From Acidobacteriaceae bacterium (GTDB lineage: Bacteria > Acidobacteriota > Terriglobia > Terriglobales > Acidobacteriaceae), in assembly GCA_003154055.1 (NCBI GenBank), contig PMCH01000130.1, forward strand, positions 18,096-37,417: a stretch of DNA of 19,322 nucleotides, read 5' to 3'. The translations under genes were made by a program, and so were the position numbers. This document shows, piece by piece, positions 1 through 7,115 of the stretch. The notes beneath the pieces are model-generated. The model was not told the DNA's origin, ran no database searches, and saw only the letters and a list, made by a program, of their open reading frames with translations. The number at the start of each line of letters is the position of its first letter. Positions within the stretch are counted from its first letter, which is position 1.

Positions 1-1415
1 ATGTCGAACGTCACCTCGATCTGCGGAATCCCGCGCGGAGCCGGCGGCAGCCCGGTCAAATGGAACTTGCCCAAAGTCCGGTTGTGCGCCGCCATCGGAC
101 GCTCGCCTTGCAGCACGTGCACCTCAACCGATGTCTGACTGTCAGCTGCGGTCGAGAACGTCTCGGTCTTCTTGGTCGGAATCGTCGTGTTGCGCGGGAT
201 CATCGGAGTTGCCACCCCGCCCAGCGTTTCAATCGCCAGCGTCAGCGGTGTCACGTCCAGCAGCAGCAAATCTTTCACTTCGCCGCCCAGCACGCCGCCC
301 TGGATGCCGGCGCCCACCGCCACAACTTCATCCGGGTTCACGCCCTTGTGCGGTTCTCTGCCGAACAGTTCCTTCACCAACGCCTGAATGCGCGGCATGC
401 GAGTCTGCCCGCCGACCAGTACGACCTCATTGATCTTGCTGGCGTCGACACCGGCGTCTTTCAAGCACTGCTTGCACGGCCCGACCGATTTCTGAATCAG
501 GTCCTCGATCATCGACTCCAGCTTCGCCCGCGTAAGCTTCTTCACCAGATGCTTTGGACCCGAAGCGTCCGCCGTGATGAACGGCAGGTTGATCTCGGTC
601 TCCATGGTGGTGGACAGCTCGATCTTGGCGCGCTCGGCCGCGTCGCGCAGACGCTGCAATGCCATCTCGTTGCCCTTGCCGCGCAGATCGAGGCCTTCGT
701 CTTTCTTGAACTCGTCAATCAGCCAGTCCACGATCCGCTGGTCGATGTTGTCGCCACCCAGGTGCGTGTCGCCGTTCGTGGCTTTCACTTCAACCACGCC
801 CCCGCCGACTTCCAGGATCGAAATATCGAACGTGCCTCCGCCGAAGTCGTACACCGCAATCATCTCGTCCTTGCCCTTGTCGAGTCCGTACGCCAGCGCT
901 GCCGCCGTCGGCTCATTGATGATGCGCTTCACGTCGAGCCCGGCAATCTTGCCGGCATCTTTTGTCGCCTGCCGCTGCGCGTCGTTAAAGTATGCGGGCA
1001 CGGTGATCACCGCCTCCGTCACTTTCTCGCCGAGGTAGTCCTCCGCCGCCTTCTTCAGCTTCTGCAGGATCATCGCCGAGATCTCCGGCGGGGTGTACTT
1101 CTTGCCCTGGGCGACAATCACGACGTGGTCGCCGTCGCGCTCCACCTTGTAGGGCACCATTTTCATTTCTTCGTTCACTTCGTCGAAGCGGCGTCCCATG
1201 AAACGCTTGATCGAATACACCGTGTTTTCCGGATTGGTGATGGCCTGCCGTTTGGCTACCTGCCCCGCCAGCCGCTCCCCGGTCTTGGTAAACCCAACCA
1301 CCGAAGGCGTAGTCCGCCCACCTTCTTCATTCGCAATAACCTTGGGCTCCCCCCCCTCCATCACCGCCACACAGGAGTTGGTTGTCCCCAAGTCAATTCC
1401 GATAATCTTCCCCAT
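1..1415 (-). CDS. dnaK: Chaperone protein DnaK (Hsp70), 3' end cut off by window edge
   Basis: The minus strand reads MGKIIGIDLGTTNSCVAVME from the ATG at 1415-1413 and stays open for 471 codons to the window edge. Hsp70 landmarks are all present: the N-terminal phosphate-binding loop IGIDLGTTNS, the segment NTVYSIKRFMGRR, the second phosphate loop VYDFGGGTFDISIL, the adenosine-site region VVLVGGQTRMPRIQ, the interdomain linker DLLLLDVTPLTL and the start of the peptide-binding domain (VHVLQGERPMAAHNRTLGKF). The substrate lid and C-terminus are outside the window (family length about 630-640). DnaK is a cytosolic ATP-driven foldase working with DnaJ and GrpE. A strong GGAGG ribosome site lies about 9 nt upstream of the start. 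No frameshift is seen. The gene is transcribed away from the acyltransferase gene, so its partners would lie to the left of the window. Confidence 0.98.
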   Translation of the reverse strand, partial: MGKIIGIDLGTTNSCVAVMEGGEPKVIANEEGGRTTPSVVGFTKTGERLAGQVAKRQAITNPENTVYSIKRFMGRRFDEVNEEMKMVPYKVERDGDHVVIVAQGKKYTPPEISAMILQKLKKAAEDYLGEKVTEAVITVPAYFNDAQRQATKDAGKIAGLDVKRIINEPTAAALAYGLDKGKDEMIAVYDFGGGTFDISILEVGGGVVEVKATNGDTHLGGDNIDQRIVDWLIDEFKKDEGLDLRGKGNEMALQRLRDAAERAKIELSTTMETEINLPFITADASGPKHLVKKLTRAKLESMIEDLIQKSVGPCKQCLKDAGVDASKINEVVLVGGQTRMPRIQALVKELFGREPHKGVNPDEVVAVGAGIQGGVLGGEVKDLLLLDVTPLTLAIETLGGVATPMIPRNTTIPTKKTETFSTAADSQTSVEVHVLQGERPMAAHNRTLGKFHLTGLPPAPRGIPQIEVTFD

Positions 1416-1455
1416 AAAGCGTTCCCTCCAGTTGATATAAGTGCTTTAAAATCAT

Positions 1456-1471
1456 CGCAATCATGATTGCG
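1456..1471. promoter_or_regulatory. 16-bp perfect palindrome in the dnaK leader
   Basis: CGCAATCATGATTGCG is a perfect 16-bp palindrome lying between the predicted dnaK transcription start (about 1474) and the ribosome site. It could be an operator for a dimeric regulator placed just downstream of +1. In RNA it can form a six-pair stem with a CAUG loop. I do not recognise it as a known operator. Confidence 0.5.
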
Positions 1472-1480
1472 CTCTGGTCC

Positions 1481-1509
1481 ATACTATAACTTGAGTGATT
1501 CATTGTCAA
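1481..1509 (-). promoter_or_regulatory. dnaK promoter, sigma-70/housekeeping type
   Basis: On the minus strand a perfect TTGACA (1509-1504) is followed by 17 nt and TAGTAT (1486-1481); an overlapping TATAGT (1488-1483) at 15-nt spacing is an alternative -10. The predicted start near 1474 gives a leader of about 60 nt before the dnaK ATG. The perfect -35 and correct spacing make this one of the better promoters in the window. Confidence 0.65.
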
Positions 1510-1510
1510 T
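1490..1510. promoter_or_regulatory. Candidate HspR operator (HAIR-like inverted repeat) over the dnaK promoter
   Basis: The plus strand has CTTGAGT, seven bases, then TGTCAAT. The HAIR element known for HspR repressors is CTTGAGT-N7-ACTCAAG. The left half matches 7 of 7 and the right half 4 of 7, at exactly the right spacing. The site covers the -35 box and spacer of the dnaK promoter, where a repressor would act. No hspR gene is in the window, so this is a prediction. Confidence 0.4.
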
Positions 1511-1826
1511 GTTTAGATGCGGCCTGCTGCCACAGCGTCGCTGAACTTCGCCATTTCTTAGAGTCTTGCAGGCAGGTCCATGCTGAATGCGCGCCCCGAC
1601 GACTCTGGCTGGTTTCGTAATTTGCGCTTTTCGAGGCCCCCCTCTAGCTCTTGGAGGCGCTCAGAGTGGCTGACCTGCCTGTGCGGCGTGACGGAGTAGT
1701 TGCCCTGCCGGAGGGCCACTGTTTCGGCAGCAAGAACCTCCAAGGACGACCTGGCAATTGATTTCGACGACCTTGTGGTATGTTCAGCAGAACTGGCTAG
1801 GACGCGAAGCCCATTCCCCGGTGAGC
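1511..1826. other. Gene-free stretch between dnaK promoter and acyltransferase
   Basis: I see no convincing gene here. A perfect 10-bp inverted repeat, CAGGCAGGTC (1569-1578) and GACCTGCCTG (1672-1681), encloses 93 nt. A possible extended -10 for the acyltransferase gene, TGGTATGTT at 1776-1784, has a weak TTGATT (1758-1763) 15 nt upstream of its TATGTT hexamer. A 94-codon minus-strand frame at 1558-1842 has no family resemblance and overlaps the acyltransferase start. Confidence 0.4.
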
Positions 1827-2873
1827 ATGCAACGCATTCCATCCCTCGACGGCCTGCGGGCCATCTCCATCACCCTGGTCGTGCTCAGCCACCTGGTGAA
1901 GTGGAGACACATTTCCCTAGGCTTGGTGTCGACCTACGGCGCGCTTGGTGTGCACGTCTTTTTTGTTCTTTCTGGCTACCTGATTACCAATCTTCTGCTG
2001 CGGGAACATGAGCGCAGCTCCACAATCAGTCTGCGGGACTTCTACCTTCGGCGTGCGTTCCGTATTTTTCCCGCCGCTTTTGTCTTCATGGCTGTAGCCA
2101 TCGTTCTCTACTGGCACCAGATGACCTGGTACCACGTCGCCGCCGCCCTGCTTTACGTTGCGAACATGGACATTTCACGGCCCTGGATCTTCGGGCACTT
2201 GTGGTCGCTCGGCATTGAGGAACAGTTCTATCTGCTGTGGCCTTTTGCGCTCAAGAAGTGGCATCGGCATAAGACGGCCATGCTGCTGTCGGTATTCCTG
2301 GCAACGCCTTTGTTCCATGCGGCGCTGTATGCCTTCAAAGCAACCAACGGGATCGTGGGAAGCCTGCCCGTATTTGCCGATCAGCTCGCCATCGGATGCC
2401 TGCTGGCGATCTTTGCTCCGCGCCTTCCGAAAATCAGCGGTTACCTGGCGCTGGGGATGGTGGCGGCGATGATCTTCCTTCCCTGGTTTCCCGCGACTAG
2501 TCCGGCCCGCTCGCTTTTCATGCTTTTCATCCTCCGGCCTTTGCTGAACGTTTCCATTGCCGGCGTCGTGCTGCACGTGATTCAGGTTCCATACCGGGCC
2601 CTGAATTGGACGCCTGTTGCGTGGTTGGGAAAAGTCAGCTACAGCCTCTATCTGTGGCAGGAACTATTTTGCTCGAATCCCGCATGGCGCCAGGGATACC
2701 TTCTGGTATTCCTGGCACTGGGATGCGCTTGTCTCTCGTATTACCTGGTCGAGCAGCCCATGTTGCGCGTCCGGGAGAAGCTCTTCAAAAGTCCGGTCCC
2801 CATATCCCCTCAAGTGTTGCAGCCGGCCTCATTGCCCGGGGACTCGCAGTTGGAAACTTCCGTTGCCTCGTAG
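1827..2873 (+). CDS. Acyltransferase family 3 (OafA/YrhL-type) integral membrane protein
   Basis: The 348-residue product begins MQRIPSLDGLRAISITLVVLSHL, the signature opening of acyltransferase-3 proteins, with the essential His at about residue 22. Further hallmarks are GVHVFFVLSGYLITNLLL (41-58), the RDFYLRRAFRIFPA loop (70-83) and GHLWSLGIEEQFYLLWP (124-139). About ten hydrophobic segments follow, so it is an inner-membrane protein. The family moves acetyl or other acyl groups onto sugars of lipopolysaccharide, exopolysaccharide or peptidoglycan; the acceptor here cannot be told. I chose ATG 1827 because the family motif starts there; the frame stays open upstream to a TTG at 1758 with a non-family-like extension, and GTG 1821 is also possible. 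Length is typical of the shorter, single-domain members (no SGNH domain). It stands alone, convergent with the next gene, with no glycosyltransferase nearby. Confidence 0.92.
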   Translation: MQRIPSLDGLRAISITLVVLSHLVKWRHISLGLVSTYGALGVHVFFVLSGYLITNLLLREHERSSTISLRDFYLRRAFRIFPAAFVFMAVAIVLYWHQMTWYHVAAALLYVANMDISRPWIFGHLWSLGIEEQFYLLWPFALKKWHRHKTAMLLSVFLATPLFHAALYAFKATNGIVGSLPVFADQLAIGCLLAIFAPRLPKISGYLALGMVAAMIFLPWFPATSPARSLFMLFILRPLLNVSIAGVVLHVIQVPYRALNWTPVAWLGKVSYSLYLWQELFCSNPAWRQGYLLVFLALGCACLSYYLVEQPMLRVREKLFKSPVPISPQVLQPASLPGDSQLETSVAS

Positions 2874-2933
2874 CTCGCGGAGAAGGGCAGCTTTGCCTCG
2901 TGAAGTCGCTACCATCTCCCTGAGAACTGAGAC

Positions 2934-3656
2934 CTAATCGTACTTCTCATAGAGAATTGCCTTCCGGTCCCACCCCAGCGACTTCAGCAACTCCCGGTTC
3001 GCGCTGACCATCTTGTCGAGCCCGCAAATGTAGGCGTGCATGTCGGTTCGGTCGGCGACGATTCCGGGCACATGTTCCTGCACATACCCGCGCAGCCCCT
3101 TCCACTCCGGCCCGCCCCGGCTCAGCGTCGGCAAGAAATGAAAGTTGGGATGGTCAGCAACCAGCCGCTCGAACTCCTCGCGATAGTAAATATCTTGCTC
3201 ATCGCGGACGCCGAACAACAGGGAGAACTGGTGACCCAGGTGCCGTTCGCGATCGGCCAGCAGCCAGTGCAGCATGGACCGCAACGGTGCGATCCCGGTT
3301 CCGGTCGCGATGAACACGGTGTCCCGCATCGGAGGACGCAGAATGAAGCTGCCAAACGGTCCCTGGAACGTGATCTCGGCGCCTTCGGCCAACTTGCAGA
3401 GATGGTTCGACATGAACCCGTCGTGCACGCGGTTCAGGCAAAAGGCGAACCGGTTGTTCTCCGAGGGGGGCGAGGCGATCGAGTAGGCGCGTGTCATCTC
3501 TTCGCCGTCCGGTGTGTTTGTTTTCACCGAGAGCCACTGCCCTGCGACGAACCCGAATCGCGGTACTCCCTTTACTTCGAATTCCAGGTGCTTGGTATAG
3601 TCGGAGAGCGGACGGGAGCTCAGAAGGCGCGCGGTCATGGTCTGGAATTGAGCCAT
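2934..3656 (-). CDS. Ferredoxin/flavodoxin-NADP(+) reductase-like FAD oxidoreductase
   Basis: The 240-residue protein has the two-domain FNR fold. The FAD-binding barrel carries RAYSIASPP (56-64, the RxYS flavin motif) and GPFGSF (99-104); the NADP-binding half carries IATGTGIAPLRSML (116-129) and ICGLDKMV (210-217), and it ends with the aromatic tail ILYEKYD, typical of bacterial Fpr-type reductases. It would pass electrons between NAD(P)H and ferredoxin or flavodoxin in the cytosol; no Fe-S or globin domain is fused, so the partner is unknown. I chose ATG 3656 (MAQFQTMTARLL); an internal ATG at 3638 is equally plausible because neither has a good ribosome site, and a longer frame upstream is not family-like. 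It is divergent from the methyltransferase with 88 bp between starts. Calling it fpr specifically is not certain. Confidence 0.88.
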   Translation of the reverse strand: MAQFQTMTARLLSSRPLSDYTKHLEFEVKGVPRFGFVAGQWLSVKTNTPDGEEMTRAYSIASPPSENNRFAFCLNRVHDGFMSNHLCKLAEGAEITFQGPFGSFILRPPMRDTVFIATGTGIAPLRSMLHWLLADRERHLGHQFSLLFGVRDEQDIYYREEFERLVADHPNFHFLPTLSRGGPEWKGLRGYVQEHVPGIVADRTDMHAYICGLDKMVSANRELLKSLGWDRKAILYEKYD

Positions 3657-3744
3657 TGGTATGTAGATTAACGGCAATGGCGGCTGGACGCGCGGGCCGA
3701 GGCAATTTTTTTCGCCGCCACATGCTGATTGCAAGGAGTGCGAA

Positions 3745-4308
3745 ATGGGAAATCACACTTGCCCGTGGTGGCTGGGCTATCTCCTGATCAGCCCGGTGCG
3801 GCGCTGGTTGCAGAATCCGGCAGCGATCCTGCGGCCCTATGTGCGCGAGGGTATGACCGTTCTTGAGCCTGGGCCGGGCATGGGGTTCTTCACCCTGGAA
3901 ATCGCCCGTCAGGTCGGTCCGAGCGGCCGCGTGGTGGCGGTGGACGCCGAGCCACGGATGATCGCCGGACTGAAGCGCCGCCTCGCCAGAGCAGGCCTGC
4001 TCGACCGTACCGACGCGCGCCTGGCCCCGCAAGATTCCATGGGCCTGAACGATCTTCGCGGGAAGGTCGATTTCACGCTCGCTTTTTTCATGGTGCACGA
4101 GATGCCGAGTGCCAGCCGGTTTTTCGCCGAAGCTGCCGAAGCCATGAAGCCGGGCGCAACTCTTCTCCTGGTGGAACCACCCGGCCATGTAAAGAAAGAG
4201 AGATTCGAGGCAGAAGTGCAAGCCGCAGCCGATGCGGGTCTTACGATTGTGGATCGTCCGATCATGCGCCGCAGTTACACGGCACTGCTGAAGAAGAGCG
4301 CAGTGTGA
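3745..4308 (+). CDS. Class I SAM-dependent methyltransferase
   Basis: The 187-residue protein has the glycine-rich SAM loop VLEPGPGMGFFTLEIA (39-54), the acidic motif II VVAVDAEPRM (63-72, Asp67 expected to bind the ribose hydroxyls) and the motif IV-like VDFTLAFFMVHEMP. A ribosome site AAGGAG at 3733-3738 lies 6 nt before ATG 3745 and fixes the start. The N-terminus (HTCPWWLGYLLISPVRRWLQNP) is an amphipathic lead-in seen in UbiE-like methyltransferases of unknown substrate. There is no substrate-recognition domain, so specificity is open. It is divergent from the flavoprotein gene and convergent with glmS. Confidence 0.88.
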   Translation: MGNHTCPWWLGYLLISPVRRWLQNPAAILRPYVREGMTVLEPGPGMGFFTLEIARQVGPSGRVVAVDAEPRMIAGLKRRLARAGLLDRTDARLAPQDSMGLNDLRGKVDFTLAFFMVHEMPSASRFFAEAAEAMKPGATLLLVEPPGHVKKERFEAEVQAAADAGLTIVDRPIMRRSYTALLKKSAV

Positions 4309-4335
4309 TTGCCTGTCAGTTCGAAGCTCAGAGAC

Positions 4336-4370
4336 GAGCTAAAACCTAAGAGCTAAAAGCTAAAAGCCAG
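4336..4370. repeat. Five-unit heptamer repeat in the gap between methyltransferase and glmS
   Basis: Units read GAGCTAA, AACCTAA, GAGCTAA, AAGCTAA and AAGCCAG with an exact 7-nt period. The repeat fills most of the 65-bp convergent gap and ends 4 nt from the glmS stop codon. It is AT-richer than its surroundings. Other period-7 repeats of different sequence occur at 14886-14973 and 18990-19017. Confidence 0.8.
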
Positions 4371-4373
4371 CCC

Positions 4374-6248
4374 CTACTCCACCGTCACCGACTTCGCCAA
4401 ATTCCGCGGCTGATCCACGTCGCACCCGCGCCGCACCGCGATGTGATACGCCAGCAGTTGCAGCGGCACGATTTCCAGAATCGCCGAGAGTTCTTCCGGT
4501 GCCGGCGGGACATAGAGAACGTGATCTGCGCCCTCGGTGATGTCCTCGTCCCCTTCGGTGGCGAGCGCGATGACGACGCCGGAACGCGCTTTCACTTCCT
4601 TCAGGTTCGACATCGTCTTCTCGTAGCGGATCATGGATTGCGGATTGTTCACGTCTCGCGTCGCGATGATTACCACCGGCAGGTTCTCATCAATCAGCGC
4701 GTTCGGCCCGTGCTTCATCTCTCCCGCCGGATAGCCTTCGGCGTGAATGTAAGAGATCTCTTTCAGCTTGAGTGCGCCTTCGAGCGCGATGGGGTAATGA
4801 ATGCCTCGCCCCAGAAAGAGGAAGTCCTGCGCCCGCACGTAGGTCTTGGCCAGTTCCTCGCAGCGTTCATCGTGGGTGAGAATCTCTTCCAGCTTGCGTG
4901 GAATGAGTGTCAGTTCCTGCACCAGCATTTTGGCATGCTCTGGCGTGATGGTTCCGCGCACCTGCGCCAGATAGAGCGCGAACAAATAGAGCGCCGTGAG
5001 TTGCCCGGTGAAGGCCTTGGTGGATGCAACTCCGATTTCCGGCCCGGCATGGGTATAGATTGTGCCCGCCGCCTCGCGCGTGATCATCGAGCCCACCACG
5101 TTGCAGATGGCCAGCGTCTTCGATCCCTTGGCCTTCGCTTCGCGCTGCGCGGCAATCGTGTCCGCGGTTTCGCCCGACTGCGATATCACCATGGTGAGCG
5201 TGTCCGGGCCCATGATCGGATTGCGGTAGCGCCACTCGCTGGCATAGTCCACTTCCACCGGCACACGCGCCAGGTTCTCGATCATGAACTTGCCCGCCAG
5301 GCCGGCGTGCCAACTGGTGCCGCACGCCGTAATATTGATTTTCTTCAGCGCCTTGAACTCGGCGTCGCTGACCTGCATTTCGTCGAGGAAGACGTGCCCG
5401 CTGTCCTGCGAAACGCGCCCCAGGGTGGTATCGCGGACGGTCCGGGGCTGCTCATAGATTTCCTTGAGCATGAAGTGCTTGAATCCGCCCTTTTCGGCCA
5501 TGATCGGGTCCCAGGTGACGTGTTGCACCTTTCGCTCCATCGGATTGCCGTCGAAGTCGGAAACGCGCACGCCCTCGCGCGTTATCACGGCGAGGTCGCC
5601 ATCGGCGAGGAAAAACAGATCGCGCGTGTGATTCAGAAGCGCGGGAACGTCGGAAGCGACGAAGTATTCGTCCTTGCCCAGTCCGATCACCACCGGCGGC
5701 CCGTTGCGCGCGGCCACAATCTTGTTCGGCTCGTCGATCGCAATCACCACCAGCGCGAACACTCCCGACAATTCCTTTACCGTTTTGCGCACCGCTTCTT
5801 CGAGCGATGGCCGATCGCCGTTCGCCGTCTTCAGGTAGTACTTCTCGATGAGGTGGGCGATGATTTCGGTATCGGTTTCGGTCGTGAACTTGTGGCCCTC
5901 TTCGATCAGCTTTTTCTTGAGCGAGAGGTAGTTCTCGACGATGCCGTTATGCACCACCACGATCCTGCCGGTGCAGTCGCGATGAGGATGCGCGTTCTCT
6001 TCGGTCGGCCGCCCGTGCGTGGCCCAGCGCGTGTGACCAATGCCGTAGGTGCCGTCGAGGGGCTTGAGCCGGATGGCCTCTTCCAGATTGCGCAGCTTGC
6101 CTTCCGCGCGCCGGATCTGCAGGCCTTCTCCGTTGCCCGCGACGGCGATCCCGGCCGAGTCGTAGCCGCGATACTCCAACCGCCGCAGACCTTCAATGAT
6201 GACCGGCACAACTTGTTTCTTCCCCACATAGCCCACAATTCCGCACAT
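4374..6248 (-). CDS. glmS: Glutamine-fructose-6-phosphate aminotransferase (isomerizing)
   Basis: The 624-residue protein begins MCGIVGYVG, so Cys2 becomes the N-terminal nucleophile of the glutaminase domain after Met removal. LEYRGYDSAGIAV, GIGHTRWATHG and the HNGIVENY segment complete that domain. The C-terminal half has two SIS sugar-isomerase domains with ACGTSWHAG, SQSGETADT, STKAFTGQL and the ending QPRNLAKSVTVE. The enzyme makes glucosamine-6-phosphate from fructose-6-phosphate and glutamine, the first step toward UDP-GlcNAc for peptidoglycan and lipopolysaccharide. Length is slightly above the usual 605-610. An AAGGAG ribosome site lies about 13 nt upstream of ATG 6248. The 66-bp gap to purS is too short for a glmS ribozyme. 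It is probably co-transcribed with purS. Confidence 0.98.
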   Translation of the reverse strand: MCGIVGYVGKKQVVPVIIEGLRRLEYRGYDSAGIAVAGNGEGLQIRRAEGKLRNLEEAIRLKPLDGTYGIGHTRWATHGRPTEENAHPHRDCTGRIVVVHNGIVENYLSLKKKLIEEGHKFTTETDTEIIAHLIEKYYLKTANGDRPSLEEAVRKTVKELSGVFALVVIAIDEPNKIVAARNGPPVVIGLGKDEYFVASDVPALLNHTRDLFFLADGDLAVITREGVRVSDFDGNPMERKVQHVTWDPIMAEKGGFKHFMLKEIYEQPRTVRDTTLGRVSQDSGHVFLDEMQVSDAEFKALKKINITACGTSWHAGLAGKFMIENLARVPVEVDYASEWRYRNPIMGPDTLTMVISQSGETADTIAAQREAKAKGSKTLAICNVVGSMITREAAGTIYTHAGPEIGVASTKAFTGQLTALYLFALYLAQVRGTITPEHAKMLVQELTLIPRKLEEILTHDERCEELAKTYVRAQDFLFLGRGIHYPIALEGALKLKEISYIHAEGYPAGEMKHGPNALIDENLPVVIIATRDVNNPQSMIRYEKTMSNLKEVKARSGVVIALATEGDEDITEGADHVLYVPPAPEELSAILEIVPLQLLAYHIAVRRGCDVDQPRNLAKSVTVE

Positions 6249-6314
6249 TGGATTGATTAGCTCCTTCGATCGATTGGTGGGGAGGAAACGGCGTCTGGCT
6301 GCAACTGGACGAAC

Positions 6315-6560
6315 TTATTCTTCGAGGGAGAAACGAAACTCCTCAATCACAGGGTTGGTCAGAACTTCGCGCGCCATCCGTTCTACTTCGGCTTGCGCAT
6401 CGTCCTTCGAAAGGCCGCCGTTCAGCGTAATCTCGAAGTACTTACCCTGGCGCACGTCCTGCAAACCCTTATAGCCGATCTTATTCAGCGCGCCTTGGAT
6501 GGTTTTGCCCTGGGGATCCAGAACGCTCTTCTTCAAAGAAACGTAAACGTAGGCTTTCAT
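6315..6560 (-). CDS. purS: Phosphoribosylformylglycinamidine synthase subunit PurS
   Basis: The 81-residue protein reads MKAYVYVSLKKSVLDPQGKTIQ and contains GYKGLQDVRQGKYFEI and LTNPVIEEFRF, the full PurS pattern. PurS bridges PurQ (glutaminase) and small PurL in the fourth step of purine synthesis. I chose ATG 6560 to match the usual family start; an ATG 12 nt upstream (6572) would add MALF. No good ribosome site precedes either. A perfect TATAAT at 6576-6571 (minus strand) would place the transcript start only a few bases before the chosen ATG, suggesting a nearly leaderless message. purQ and purL, which usually adjoin purS, are absent here; glmS follows instead. Confidence 0.95.
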   Translation of the reverse strand: MKAYVYVSLKKSVLDPQGKTIQGALNKIGYKGLQDVRQGKYFEITLNGGLSKDDAQAEVERMAREVLTNPVIEEFRFSLEE

Positions 6561-6570
6561 GAACAAGGCC

Positions 6571-6576
6571 ATTATA
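6571..6576 (-). promoter_or_regulatory. Possible -10 hexamer for purS-glmS
   Basis: TATAAT lies on the minus strand immediately upstream of the chosen purS start. I find no good -35 at 16-18 nt, so the call rests on the hexamer alone. If used, the transcript would begin around 6564. Confidence 0.3.
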
Positions 6577-6663
6577 CGTCAGGAGTTGCCGAATCCGACC
6601 CTGGTTTTCGTTATGGAGGGTATGGGCAGCAGTCGTTCGACCGCCTTGGAGTGGAGACGTAAC

Positions 6664-6906
6664 TCACTCAAAAGACGATAGTTGTTTCTCCAGCTCCGCA
6701 AGCGCCTGGCGTAGCATCTGCTGGTGACGAGGGTTTTGCGCCACCTCAAGTTGCTGCCGCAGTCGTTGCCGGGAGAGCAGCAGGCCCTGGCGCTTGCGCT
6801 CGCGTTCCCTCTGCTCCGGAGACACCACCGGCCCGGCCGCTTTCCGGCGCTCGGCCATCTCTTCCTGCTGTTGCTCGACGGACTTACTCTCCCAACCTCG
6901 CGCCAT
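6664..6906 (-). CDS. Small charged coiled-coil protein of unknown function
   Basis: The 80-residue product starts MARGWESKSVEQQQEEMAERR and is rich in Gln, Glu, Arg and Lys. Residues about 32-78 (QRERERKRQGLLLSRQRLRQ and onward to the LAELEKQL segment) have leucines at helix-compatible spacing and look like one long amphipathic helix or coiled coil. It has no signal peptide, membrane segment, Cys pair or catalytic motif. I chose ATG 6906 because upstream codons in the same frame become proline-rich and non-helical; there is no strong ribosome site. It lies upstream of purS in the same direction, about 100 bp away. I do not recognise a named family. Confidence 0.65.
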   Translation of the reverse strand: MARGWESKSVEQQQEEMAERRKAAGPVVSPEQRERERKRQGLLLSRQRLRQQLEVAQNPRHQQMLRQALAELEKQLSSFE

Positions 6907-6952
6907 TCCGGGAAATTCTAACCCACATTCACTTACGGAACCAAAAAAGAGC

Positions 6953-6980
6953 TTGACGATGACCCTAGGCCGAGTAGCAT
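6953..6980 (+). promoter_or_regulatory. Candidate promoter of the sigma-54 activator gene
   Basis: TTGACG (6953-6958), a 16-nt spacer, then TAGCAT (6975-6980). The -35 is a 5 of 6 match, the -10 is 4 of 6. Transcription would begin near 6987, leaving about 230 nt before the ATG. Confidence 0.4.
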
Positions 6981-7014
6981 GGTGTGTTCCTGGACGTGAG
7001 TTGTCCGGAAATGC

Positions 7015-7090
7015 GGTCGCAGCCTGAGGGGGGCTCCCATCCGGGAGCGAGGCCGATTCCCACAAAGCATGGGGATTAACTACTGCGGCT
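7015..7090 (+). ncRNA. Candidate structured leader RNA, three-way junction
   Basis: Hand folding gives a closing stem P1 of eight pairs (7015-7022 with 7083-7090; six Watson-Crick and two G-U). P2 pairs CCT 7023-7025 with AGG 7050-7052 and, past an asymmetric G-rich internal loop, GCTCCC 7033-7038 with GGGAGC 7043-7048 around ATCC. P3 pairs 7056-7062 with 7070-7076 (one G-U) around a CAAAGCA loop. Three-way junctions closed by a P1 stem are common in riboswitches, but I match this to no known class. No conservation data are available, so it is a structural candidate only. Confidence 0.35.
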
Positions 7091-7115
7091 TGTACTACTT
7101 TTGGCGATGCCCTAT

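Noticed and set aside
1416..1460. CIRCE element (HrcA site) before dnaK
   Set aside because: Only an AGCACT-like fragment is present; the second half GAGTGCTAA at N9 is absent.
60..1466. Long plus-strand open frame over dnaK
   Set aside because: It is antisense to an unambiguous DnaK; the product is His/Arg-rich with no family pattern, a usual shadow in GC-rich DNA.
1558..1842. Possible 94-codon minus-strand gene
   Set aside because: No ribosome site, no recognisable domain, and it overlaps the start of the acyltransferase gene.
4443..6260. 605-codon plus-strand open frame
   Set aside because: Entirely antisense to glmS, whose motifs are complete; composition is shadow-like.
6249..6314. 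glmS ribozyme upstream of glmS
   Set aside because: The gap is only 66 nt and lacks the length for the ribozyme core.
7022..7030. TPP riboswitch suggested by CCTGAGG
   Set aside because: Other invariant TPP segments (CTGATC and the 3' pyrophosphate helix) are missing and the fold differs.
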